From positions 1 to 64,000 of the forward strand of contig JASHON010000136.1 of assembly GCA_030041095.1 (NCBI GenBank): 64,000 bases of DNA, read 5' to 3'. The stretch comes from Terriglobia bacterium. Lineage in GTDB: Bacteria > Acidobacteriota > Terriglobia > UBA7540. Positions 1 through 7,518 of this stretch are shown here, piece after piece; the first letter of the stretch is position 1; the number at the start of each line of letters is the position of its first letter. The notes under the pieces were generated by a model. The model was not told the DNA's origin. It saw only the letters and a program-made list of their open reading frames with translations, and searched no databases. A program made the translations under genes and the position numbers.

Positions 1-197
1 TCCTGAAGAAACAAAACGCGGATCTTCAGCAACAGGTTCACGGCTTGCGCTCTGACCCTGAAACCATTGGAAAATACGCGCGGGAATATCTTCACATGGC
101 TCGCCCGGGCGAGGTTATTTACGTCCTGCCCAAGCAGGGAGCCGTCACGCCGCCGGATCAATCTTCTTCCACTCCTCACGATCCTCGAAGCCATTGA
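1..197 (+). CDS. FtsB/DivIC-family septum formation initiator (3' end only)
   Basis: The gene enters from the left edge; codons are in register from base 3 and the stop is TGA at 195-197. The visible 64 residues begin with a heptad-like, coiled-coil segment (LKKQNADLQQQV), followed by the family's DPETIGKYAREYLHMARPGEVIYVLP block. FtsB/DivIC proteins carry the same arrangement: coiled coil, then DP..IE..ARE.LGM..PGEV.Y. Members are small bitopic membrane proteins that join FtsL and FtsQ in the divisome; the membrane segment lies outside the window. The tail is Ser/Pro/His rich and without recognisable features. The next gene is convergent, with 25 bp between the stops. The family assignment is good; FtsB and DivIC cannot be told apart here. 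Confidence 0.75.
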   Translation, partial: LKKQNADLQQQVHGLRSDPETIGKYAREYLHMARPGEVIYVLPKQGAVTPPDQSSSTPHDPRSH

Positions 198-229
198 ATT
201 GACGAATCCCGATTGACTGTCGTCAATTC
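196..229. repeat. Perfect 10-bp inverted repeat spanning two convergent stop codons
   Basis: GAATTGACGA (196-205) and TCGTCAATTC (220-229) are perfect inverted copies separated by 14 nt. The left arm overlaps the FtsB-like stop codon and the right arm overlaps the transglycosylase stop codon on the other strand. It could act as a bidirectional transcript 3' hairpin, but neither side has a T-tract, so it is not a canonical intrinsic terminator. Confidence 0.5.
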
Positions 230-2460
230 GCCACTTGCCCCAGCATTTTATGGTAAATAGCGGCATCGCGAAGCACAGCTTCTACGTAGACCCGCGTTGC
301 CTCAAACGGGATGCTCTCCACGAACTCATCAAGGGTAGGGAATTTTCCATTTTCCAGCCATTGCCTCACTCGATAGTCTCCGGCGTTGTAGGCGGCGACT
401 GCTTCTTCCGGATTGCCGAACATCGTAAATAGCGTATGCAGGAAACGCGTGCTCACCCGAATGTTATAACGGGGGTTGTAGAGCAGGCGCGCTAATTCGT
501 GGCGCTGCCAGCGGCTGCGGATTCGCCCGCCCGCGGCTTCAAGCGTCATCTGCATGAGGCCGCGCGCCCCGACGGACGACTCCGCCCGCGGATCGAACGC
601 AGACTCCTGACGGATCAGACCCATCACCAGATACGGACTCACATGATCCAACCTTGAGTAAATAAGGACGGTCGACCAGTATGAGTCAGGATAGAGCAAA
701 TCCCACACTTCTCTTGGCACTTCATTGAAGGTGTATGCTTCAAGGTCCGGAACGATGTGCTCGGCGGTGAACAGCGCGTCGGCGGCGTCGCCTTGTCCCG
801 CCCAAACCCGAGCGCAAGCGAAAAAGAGCCCGGGCTCGGCGCCCTCGCCCCGTTTCGCCCCGGCCAGTACGATCTCTGAGAGTTGACGCATTCCCAAAGC
901 TGCGAGCGTAGCTGCAGGATTGACGAGGTCGCTTGGATCGGGCAGCACCAACGGAGCAGGGCGGGGCAGAAAGAATGATGCAAGAGCAACACCCGGCACA
1001 AGCGCTGAATCGTCGCTTGAGTGTGTTGGGTCATCAAGCGCGCCGTGCGCGGCCGCCAACTCGGCGAGCCGCTCGCGCGCTTTCATGCCGTAATAGCTGC
1101 CAGGGAAATGCCGGGCAACGCTTTCGTAAAGCTCCACAGCCTGCGATGCGAGCCCTTGCTGCTCCTTCATGTAGCCCAGCCAATACAGGGCAACCGCTAA
1201 GCGGGCCGAGCGGGGATAGTCTCGTATGAAAGACTCGAGAGCGGACGCCGCGACCCCGTCATTGCCTGCCAGGACGCTATACCATGCCGTCCACCACGCC
1301 GCATTTGAAGCGAGCGGTGAGCGCGGGAAGTCTAGGGCAATGAGACGGTAATACTTGCCGGCCGTTTGCCAGAAACCTCGCCAGGCGAAGTAATGGCCTG
1401 AATAAAGCAACGCCTGCGCGTAGTACGGCGAGGTTGGATGCCCCTGGTAAAGCTCGTCGAGCGTGTCGAGCATGGAGATCGAATCGCCGGCTCGCTCGTA
1501 GACGTGGACGAGCAGCGCCAGTCGCTCGGCGTCGCCGCTCGTTCCTCCGCCTATCGGGCGCAAGAGCGCTTCGGCTGCGGCATCGTAGTGACCCAGGCGC
1601 AATAAGCAGCGTGCTCGCCCAAGTTTCCACTCGCCTGCGTCCTGGCTATCCGGCTTCGTCCAGAGGAGGTGTTCGAAATCACGGAGCGCTCGCTCGGTCT
1701 GGCCATCGGCGAACAGCAACGCTACGCGTTGGGTTCGGAGAGAGTCTGGCGTTTTCGGAAAGCTCGATCTCATCCGAAGACGAAGGTCATAGAGCGCGCG
1801 AGCAGCATCTTGAGCCTCGGGGCTCAATGGGAATTTGTAATAAATCCTCTGATAGGTTTTTGCCGCCCGTAAATCATCTCCGGCCGCTTCGTAAGCCCTT
1901 GCCAATACATTCAACGCCCAGGTATTGCGGGGAGCTTGAGGATCGTGAGCGAGCGCGGCAATAGCCAGTTCGGGACGCTTGGCCTCCACATCGAGCTCGG
2001 CGCGGAGAATGGCGGTCCGAAAATGCAATACACTGTCGGGATAGCGCGCTGCAAACTCTGTTAGAAGGTCGATGCCCTCTTCAGCTCGCTCCAACGACTC
2101 ATCCGTTGCCGCCTCGTAGTAATCCGCAACCTCGGTAAGGGAACAGTGCGTTTGAGCCGCCAGGCGAAGATCGGTAATGGCGAGGGAGAAATCATTGGCT
2201 TGGTATTCCCGATATCCGAGAACCAGATAGGCCAGCCCTCGATCCTCGCTTCTCCTCGCGGATCGGGCGTAACGGCGCAACGCGGGCCATCCGCGGCGGG
2301 ACCGGGCGGCCATGGCAAGCATGCTGAGACGAGGATTTATACCAAAGGCGGAGGTGACCGCCAACAACGTGAGGCATACCGCCAGGAGGCAGGCAAAGGT
2401 CTTTCGAGTGCCCAACATTCCTACTTCAACAGAATAAACGGACAGCCTCGCTTTGGCCAT
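223..2460 (-). CDS. Lytic murein transglycosylase, Slt70-like, with TPR-type superhelix
   Basis: This 745-residue protein cleaves peptidoglycan between MurNAc and GlcNAc with 1,6-anhydro product formation, as inferred from its family. Residues about 20-40 form a hydrophobic signal or anchor segment, so it acts in the periplasm. Residues about 50-480 are tandem helical TPR/tol-pal-like repeats (for example YPDSVLHFRTAIL and FPRSPLASNAAWW), matching the doughnut domain of Slt70. The C-terminal SLT domain shows the catalytic Glu in RQESAFDP (E619), the GARGLMQM motif and AVAAYNAG, all family hallmarks. The start at 2460 has GAGGA 11 nt upstream; a second Met at residue 15 would leave a cleaner signal peptide and is possible. 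It is divergent from the oxidoreductase gene at 2606. Confidence 0.9.
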   Translation of the reverse strand: MAKARLSVYSVEVGMLGTRKTFACLLAVCLTLLAVTSAFGINPRLSMLAMAARSRRGWPALRRYARSARRSEDRGLAYLVLGYREYQANDFSLAITDLRLAAQTHCSLTEVADYYEAATDESLERAEEGIDLLTEFAARYPDSVLHFRTAILRAELDVEAKRPELAIAALAHDPQAPRNTWALNVLARAYEAAGDDLRAAKTYQRIYYKFPLSPEAQDAARALYDLRLRMRSSFPKTPDSLRTQRVALLFADGQTERALRDFEHLLWTKPDSQDAGEWKLGRARCLLRLGHYDAAAEALLRPIGGGTSGDAERLALLVHVYERAGDSISMLDTLDELYQGHPTSPYYAQALLYSGHYFAWRGFWQTAGKYYRLIALDFPRSPLASNAAWWTAWYSVLAGNDGVAASALESFIRDYPRSARLAVALYWLGYMKEQQGLASQAVELYESVARHFPGSYYGMKARERLAELAAAHGALDDPTHSSDDSALVPGVALASFFLPRPAPLVLPDPSDLVNPAATLAALGMRQLSEIVLAGAKRGEGAEPGLFFACARVWAGQGDAADALFTAEHIVPDLEAYTFNEVPREVWDLLYPDSYWSTVLIYSRLDHVSPYLVMGLIRQESAFDPRAESSVGARGLMQMTLEAAGGRIRSRWQRHELARLLYNPRYNIRVSTRFLHTLFTMFGNPEEAVAAYNAGDYRVRQWLENGKFPTLDEFVESIPFEATRVYVEAVLRDAAIYHKMLGQVAN

Positions 2461-2605
2461 TGTTTTTTTGGTCCTCAGCGAGGGCGTCAGTCACCATTGC
2501 GCTTGCACGCCGCGAGTCCGTTTCCGCCTGCCAAGGTCCGTGTGGCGTGTAAAATAGAAGCGAGAGGCTCATCGTGATGATCCGTAGGGCTTCGGAGGAA
2601 TGGGC

Positions 2606-3265
2606 ATGGGGCTACTGAGCGAGCAAGATCTGGAAGGCGCGCGCGAACGGCTGCAGGGAATGGTTGACCCCGTCAAGCTGATCCATTTTACGCAGGAATT
2701 GAATGTTGAATACGGCCGGGAAACACGGCAGCTCCTCGAGGACCTCGCGACAGCCTCAGATAAGCTCTCGCTCGAGGTTTACAACGTGATTCTCGATAAA
2801 GAAAAAGCGTCGGAGTACGGCGTGGATAAAGTTCCAGCGACCATCGTTCGGAACGAACAAGATTATGGGATACGGTTCTACGGGTTGCCAGCCGGCTACG
2901 AGTTTGCGTCGCTGCTCGACGCCATTCTTCTGGTTTCCAGGAACAATTCGGGGGTCAGCGAGGAGGCCAGAAAAAGATTGGCAGAAGTGGACCAGCCGCT
3001 GCATCTGGAAGTTTTCGTCACACCCACTTGCCCGCATTGCCCTCGGGCCGTGCGCCTGGCTCTGGCTTTTGCCATGGAAAACACCCGGATAACGGCCGAC
3101 TGTATCGAGGCCACTGAGTTTCCGGATCTGACAAGTCTTTACGGTGTGACTGCCGTCCCGAAAACCGTGGTGAATGGGGAGGCATTCATCGATGGGGCGT
3201 TGCCTGAACAGGATTTTCTCGACCGGATTCTTGAGAGCCTGCAGCCCGAAGGTCCACCAGCCTGA
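2606..3265 (+). CDS. Double thioredoxin-fold protein disulfide oxidoreductase (PDO/glutaredoxin-like)
   Basis: This 219-residue cytosolic protein has two thioredoxin-like units. The C-terminal unit carries the active site C142-P-H-C145 followed by a cis-Pro loop (TAVPKTV). The N-terminal unit keeps its cis-Pro loop (DKVPATIV) and the PDO signature GIRFYGLPAGYEF, but the position of its CxxC reads FTQELNVEYG and has no cysteines. Family PDOs, best known from thermophiles, use both sites for thiol-disulfide exchange; here only one can be redox active. GGAGG lies 1 nt before an ATG at 2600 and 7 nt before the ATG at 2606, so 2606 is preferred. No partner gene such as thioredoxin reductase is adjacent. 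The fold is secure; the substrate is unknown. Confidence 0.85.
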   Translation: MGLLSEQDLEGARERLQGMVDPVKLIHFTQELNVEYGRETRQLLEDLATASDKLSLEVYNVILDKEKASEYGVDKVPATIVRNEQDYGIRFYGLPAGYEFASLLDAILLVSRNNSGVSEEARKRLAEVDQPLHLEVFVTPTCPHCPRAVRLALAFAMENTRITADCIEATEFPDLTSLYGVTAVPKTVVNGEAFIDGALPEQDFLDRILESLQPEGPPA

Positions 3266-3270
3266 GATTC

Positions 3271-3786
3271 TCAATACTTCAGCACCGTGTGAATTTCATA
3301 TTGGCCGATTTTCTCTTTCCCCTTCAGTCCTTCGAGCTCAATCAGAAAGCCCAGGCCGGCCACGCGCCCTCCAAGTTTTTCGACAAGGCCTGCAACGGCG
3401 GCGGCCGTCCCGCCTGTTGCCAATAAATCGTCAATGATGAGTACGCGCTGGCCCTGTTCCAGTGCGTCCCGGTGCATTTCGAGCGCGTCGGAGCCGTATT
3501 CGAGATGATAGCTGGCCCTGGCAACCTCCGCGGGAAGCTTGTGAGGCTTGCGAACCGGCACGAACCCAGCATTCAGCCGATAGGCGACCATAGGAGCGAA
3601 AATGAATCCTCGCGCTTCAATGCCGACGACGCGGTCAATTTGACGGCCCACGTAATGGTTGGCGAGCGCATCCACGGCGCCGTGAAGGCCGACAGGATCT
3701 TTCAGCAGGGTCGTGATGTCATAAAACAATATGCCCGGTTTGGGAAAGTCAGGCACCTCGCGAATCATGCGCTTTAGGTTTTCCAA
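3271..3786 (-). CDS. apt: Adenine phosphoribosyltransferase
   Basis: This enzyme converts adenine and PRPP to AMP and pyrophosphate in purine salvage (cytosolic). The 171-residue form starts at a TTG at 3786 with GGAGG 4 nt upstream and gives the typical N-terminus [19 protein letters not shown]. The type I PRTase PRPP loop is [14 protein letters not shown], and the N-terminal [11 protein letters not shown] block is diagnostic of Apt. Upstream alternatives at 3828 give an unusual extra stretch, and an internal ATG at 3768 would remove part of the conserved N-terminus. It is convergent with the oxidoreductase gene, with the stops only 5 bp apart. Downstream of acyP on the same strand, so both may share a transcript. 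Confidence 0.95.
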   Translation of the reverse strand: MENLKRMIREVPDFPKPGILFYDITTLLKDPVGLHGAVDALANHYVGRQIDRVVGIEARGFIFAPMVAYRLNAGFVPVRKPHKLPAEVARASYHLEYGSDALEMHRDALEQGQRVLIIDDLLATGGTAAAVAGLVEKLGGRVAGLGFLIELEGLKGKEKIGQYEIHTVLKY

Positions 3787-3864
3787 TTTTCCTCCATCAC
3801 TTTCGGTGGTGCGTTCCCGACCGCTCAAATAGCCGCACCGCGAGGCGCCGGAATGACGCGCACG

Positions 3865-4170
3865 CTACCCGCTCACTTCAATGACAAAGCGAGAATACCG
3901 ATGATCGATGTCTTCCTCGCTCTCTTCGATGCCAGTCACACGCGCTCCAAACGGGCCTTTCGCGAGCCGGGTCTTGAAACTCTCGAGGACGCGCGGATCG
4001 CCTACAGCGTACACTTCCACGTTGCCAGTCGAGAGATTGCGGACGTAGCCACGCACGCCAAGGCTGCTGGCCTCCTGCTCGGCGAAATAACGGTAACCCA
4101 CCCCTTGCACTCTTCCTGAAACCAAATACAAGCGAGCGACATCCGTACTTTCCTTCTGCCGCCGAGCCAT
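3865..4170 (-). CDS. acyP: Acylphosphatase
   Basis: A 101-residue enzyme that hydrolyses acyl phosphates. The core motif LYLVSGRVQGVGYRYFAEQEA contains the phosphate-binding loop and the catalytic Arg, and GYVRNLSTGNVEVYAVG contains the catalytic Asn. The length fits the family (about 90-100 residues). The ATG at 4170 was chosen because longer frames add about 32 residues unlike the family. No strong ribosome binding site is seen; the gene may be translated from an mRNA starting in the 94-bp divergent region shared with the phosphoesterase gene. Confidence 0.92.
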   Translation of the reverse strand: MARRQKESTDVARLYLVSGRVQGVGYRYFAEQEASSLGVRGYVRNLSTGNVEVYAVGDPRVLESFKTRLAKGPFGARVTGIEESEEDIDHRYSRFVIEVSG

Positions 4171-4264
4171 CGCAGACCCGAATATAACATGCCGGGTCTC
4201 GGCCCATAAAAAATACATCCGCGCTTCACGTTGTCCGATGTATACTGCCGGGTTGACGGAGGCC

Positions 4265-5950
4265 ATGAAACTGAGAAAAACGTTCGGGATCCTTGTCCTT
4301 TCGTTGGCGCTTTATGCCCCGCGCATCGGCGCCCAGTCTCGAGTCCGTCCAAGCGAAGATCCGTCTTTCCTCGCAAACCTTAGATCGCACGTCCGCCATG
4401 TGTTTGTGATTTACCAGGAAAACCGATCGTTCGATTCCTACTTTGGCACGTTTCCAGGCGCAGACAACTTGACTTCTCGCGAAGCCCGTGCGCACGGATT
4501 TCGGGAATACGATCCTATGGGCCACACGTGGATTACGCCCTTCGAGGTGCAGGCTCCCGATGAAGCGGATCCAGGCCATTCCCGTCTCGAGCTGATTGCA
4601 AAGTCCGACCATGGCAAGATGGATCGCTTCGTTGCTGTAGAAGAGCAAGGTTTGTCGGGTAAGCTCACCAGCCGGCCTCACAGCCGCCAGCTCGGCCTGC
4701 TCACAATGGCCTATCAAGACTGTCACACCATCCCTTTCCTTTGGCTCTACGCTCATCGGTTTGTGCTTTACGATCACATCTTCGACGGCATGTACGGACC
4801 TTCGACTCCGGGAAACATCGATTTAATCGCGGCGCAAACCGGGCAAACGCAGTGGGCGAGAAATCCGGGAGAAGCGGTTGGACCGGGCGACGCCGGGCCG
4901 GGAGAGCCGGTGGTAATGGATGCAGCGCCAGCCTTTGGCCCGTATCGTGACGGAGTTCCCCGAGTGCGCCAACTCGATCAACAGTACGCGACCGTGCTCC
5001 TTACCCTCCTCGGCCACAATGCTACAAAGGCGCGGAAAGACGACGGAGGCGTGAAGCAGGATATTACGGAACTCGCTAAGCTGGATCGGCGTGACGTGCC
5101 GTGGGCCTGGTATCAGGAAGGTTTTGGAAACGGAAAGGGAAACGATCATCCTGCCTACATTGCCCACCACAATGCGCCCCAGTATTTCGGCTACGTTCGG
5201 GAGAATCCGGCGCTTTGGAGCGGCGTTCATAGCTTGAAAGAATTCTTTGCGATGATGGCCGGGCGCCGGCTTCCTTCCCGTAGCGTTGTGTTCATCAAAG
5301 GAGGACTCCACAACCCTTTCGGTTGGAAACCTGCCAATCCCAGCACGCGCGTGCAGGAGGAGTTCCTCGGAGATGACGACCATCCGGGCTATTCGGACTC
5401 TCAACTTTCCGAATCGCTTGTCGCCAAGGTTGTCAATACTGTTGCCCGCAGTCCATACTGGTCACAATCTGCGATCTGGATTATTTGGGACGATCCCGGT
5501 GGATTCTACGATCACGTTTCGCCGCCGCAATTCGAGCCGTGCCCGGATAAACACCCGTGCGGCGACGGACCGCGCCTGCCGCTAATTCTGATCTCCCCGT
5601 TTGCCAGGTCCGGCGGCATCGTGTCGAATCCTGGAGATCATGCGTCGTTCGCCAAGTTTCTCGATTCGCTCTTCGGGCTTCCGCCTCTCGCGTCGTTGCC
5701 CGACGAAAAGCCCTATCTGCCTGAAGGACCCCGTGATACGAACCCGCGCCTCACGAATCTGCTCTCGGGCTTTGACCCTGCCCGGCTTGCCGGGAGCAAG
5801 CCGCCGATCCCGGCTGCAGATGCGGAGATTCCTGATGGTATCGTCAATCATTTCCCGCCAGCCATGACGTGCCGGTCAATCGGCGTCACTCCGGTCCGTG
5901 TGCCTGGAGGAGCATCCAAGCCTCCGGCCGGGTTCAATCCGTTGCCCTGA
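4265..5950 (+). CDS. Secreted phosphoesterase (phospholipase C / acid phosphatase AcpA-like family)
   Basis: This 561-residue protein has an N-terminal signal peptide (MKLRKTFGILVLSLALYAP...GAQ). The ATG at 4265 has GGAGG 2 nt upstream, while an earlier ATG at 4238 would spoil the signal peptide. Metal-binding and catalytic blocks of the PF04185 phosphoesterase family are visible: YQENRSFDSYFGTFPG near the start, IWDDPGGFYDHVSPP and GPRLPLILISPFAR late in the protein. These are conserved in bacterial non-haemolytic phospholipase C and in AcpA-type acid phosphatases. The exact substrate (phospholipid or phosphomonoester) cannot be decided. It acts outside the cytoplasm, and has no operon partner. 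Confidence 0.85.
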   Translation: MKLRKTFGILVLSLALYAPRIGAQSRVRPSEDPSFLANLRSHVRHVFVIYQENRSFDSYFGTFPGADNLTSREARAHGFREYDPMGHTWITPFEVQAPDEADPGHSRLELIAKSDHGKMDRFVAVEEQGLSGKLTSRPHSRQLGLLTMAYQDCHTIPFLWLYAHRFVLYDHIFDGMYGPSTPGNIDLIAAQTGQTQWARNPGEAVGPGDAGPGEPVVMDAAPAFGPYRDGVPRVRQLDQQYATVLLTLLGHNATKARKDDGGVKQDITELAKLDRRDVPWAWYQEGFGNGKGNDHPAYIAHHNAPQYFGYVRENPALWSGVHSLKEFFAMMAGRRLPSRSVVFIKGGLHNPFGWKPANPSTRVQEEFLGDDDHPGYSDSQLSESLVAKVVNTVARSPYWSQSAIWIIWDDPGGFYDHVSPPQFEPCPDKHPCGDGPRLPLILISPFARSGGIVSNPGDHASFAKFLDSLFGLPPLASLPDEKPYLPEGPRDTNPRLTNLLSGFDPARLAGSKPPIPAADAEIPDGIVNHFPPAMTCRSIGVTPVRVPGGASKPPAGFNPLP

Positions 5951-5987
5951 CGCCGCCGCGGCAGTGTGGGGCGATGTACAATAGCGC

Positions 5988-6083
5988 ATGCTTAAGCTGA
6001 AAGCGATTCTGACGGACAGTCAGTTCTGGGCGCCCGCCGTCGTGCTGGTCGTGGGTATCCTGCTGCTTGCCTTCCTGCGCTAA
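5988..6083 (+). CDS. 31-residue single-span membrane peptide
   Basis: The frame runs from ATG 5988 to TAA 6081-6083 and encodes MLKLKAILTDSQFWAPAVV followed by a hydrophobic stretch (VLVVGILLLAFLR). It has a short, positively charged and polar head (about 14 residues), then one membrane helix, then a terminal Arg. The stop codon overlaps the AAGGAG ribosome binding site of the next gene (6082-6087), which favours co-transcription and coupled translation with the sugar transporter. No strong ribosome binding site of its own is visible. The function is unknown; an accessory peptide of the transporter is a guess from position only. Confidence 0.55.
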   Translation: MLKLKAILTDSQFWAPAVVLVVGILLLAFLR

Positions 6084-6096
6084 GGAGCCGTCCGAA

Positions 6097-7371
6097 TTGC
6101 CCCATTCCTCTCCAGCTCGCGGCCGGTCGATGCACGGCTTGGGCGTGGTGTGTGGCCTCGCGGCGGGCGCGTGGCTGGGCGGAGCTGAAGCTCCTACCAA
6201 GCTGGTCGCCGCCGGCATTTCCCCGTTTGTGATCTCGCTATGCATGGTCATGGGTGTGTTTGCAGCGCGCTGGACCCTGCCCGCGGTGATCAAGGGCACG
6301 GGAACTATCGTCCGTGATTTTCGCGAGCGATCGCACTTGATCGTATGGGCCGTTCTTGCCGGTGCCCTTTGGGTTGTAGCCAACACGCTAACCGTATTCG
6401 CCATCCGTGATGTTGGCCTTTCCATTGCCTTTCCGATCTGGAACGCCAATAGCCTGGTCGGCGTGTTCTGGGGCTGGTTCTTCTTTCGGGAACTGCGAGG
6501 CGCCGGCCTTCGGATCTGGACCAGGGTGATTGCTGGCGCCGCAGCGATTGTTCTGGGCGGAATTCTTCTGGCATCCGTCTCAGCAAGCCAGTCGGCTTCC
6601 TCATCACACCGGGCCACGGCGGGAATTCTCGCGGCATTAGGCGCAAGCCTTCTTTGGGGAACGATGTATGTTCCGTATCGCAAGGCGTACCTAAGCGGTA
6701 TGAATCCTCTCTCGTTCGTGACCCTCTTCACGGTCGGTGAGGTTGGGACCATGGGGGCGCTCGCCGTGGCCTTCCTCGGCGGTCCATCTTCCCTGTCCGT
6801 TGCGCTCAAAGGTGCGCGCGCTGTTGCTTTCTGGCTCTTCCTGGGAGGCTTCTGCTGGGTTATCGGGGACCTTTTCCAGCAGTATGCCACCAAGTATATC
6901 GGCATTGGGCGGGCCATTCCACTTTCTAATACGAACCAGCTTTGGGGCTTGGCTTGGGGAGTCTTGGTCTTCGGGGAATTAAGCCATCTACCAATACGGG
7001 AGCGCTGGCTCGTGATCTTGGGCTCCGTCATCATGATTCTCGGGGCGCTTTCTATCAGTACGGCTACCGCGCCCGAAGCCGAGCACGCGTCCTGCGCAAG
7101 AGCGATCGCCCGGGAGTGCGAGCGGTACCGATTGAGCTTCGAACGAGCAATTTTGGCGCAACAAGGGGTGGCCGATCGGGACACGAGGCTTCAATGGTGG
7201 GACTTTTTAATTGCGGCGGCTGCGCTTGGAGTTTTTGTATGGCTCGCGCTGTGGATGAAACGTCCACCCGTTGCGATGGATGATTCCTGGGTGGCTTTGT
7301 TGTCTCTGGCGATGGCTGCCGCCCTCGTCGGGGGAGGGTGGTTGTTGGGGAAGCGGACCTGGTTTTCGTAA
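6097..7371 (+). CDS. DMT-superfamily sugar transporter (GRP / RhaT-like)
   Basis: This 424-residue integral membrane protein has about ten hydrophobic helices. It resembles glucose/ribose porters and L-rhamnose-proton symporters: GLAAGAWLGGAEAPTKL at the start, SIAFPIWNANSLVGVFWGWFFFRE in the middle, and IPLSNTNQLWGLAWGVLVFGE in the second half. These are internally repeated DMT signature blocks. The TTG at 6097 is chosen because AAGGAG lies 9 nt upstream; the ATG at 6130 is an alternative and would shorten the N-terminal tail. A charged cytoplasmic loop (about residues 315-360) separates the main bundle from a last pair of helices. The substrate is not evident from the neighbours. Confidence 0.8.
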   Translation: MPHSSPARGRSMHGLGVVCGLAAGAWLGGAEAPTKLVAAGISPFVISLCMVMGVFAARWTLPAVIKGTGTIVRDFRERSHLIVWAVLAGALWVVANTLTVFAIRDVGLSIAFPIWNANSLVGVFWGWFFFRELRGAGLRIWTRVIAGAAAIVLGGILLASVSASQSASSSHRATAGILAALGASLLWGTMYVPYRKAYLSGMNPLSFVTLFTVGEVGTMGALAVAFLGGPSSLSVALKGARAVAFWLFLGGFCWVIGDLFQQYATKYIGIGRAIPLSNTNQLWGLAWGVLVFGELSHLPIRERWLVILGSVIMILGALSISTATAPEAEHASCARAIARECERYRLSFERAILAQQGVADRDTRLQWWDFLIAAAALGVFVWLALWMKRPPVAMDDSWVALLSLAMAAALVGGGWLLGKRTWFS

Positions 7372-7518
7372 AGCGGCGCGCTAAGGAAATTTCAAGTAAT
7401 TCCGATATGACAATTATCAGGGTGATGATGCCTGACGTATACATATAAGTACGCGATGTACGCGTCGAGCACGCCTTAAATCGTTTTTGCTTTCGGGCTG
7501 GGCTGTGACCGGACATTG

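Noticed and set aside
5934-7184. Minus-strand open frame of about 416 codons
   Set aside because: Antisense to the sugar transporter; the translation is low in hydrophobic structure and rich in Arg/Pro/Ala, typical of a shadow frame.
7372-7518. Regulatory structure with GTACGCG repeats before the hybrid kinase
   Set aside because: Two short GTACGCG copies and an A+T-rich patch are present, but no clear promoter spacing or symmetric operator could be defined.
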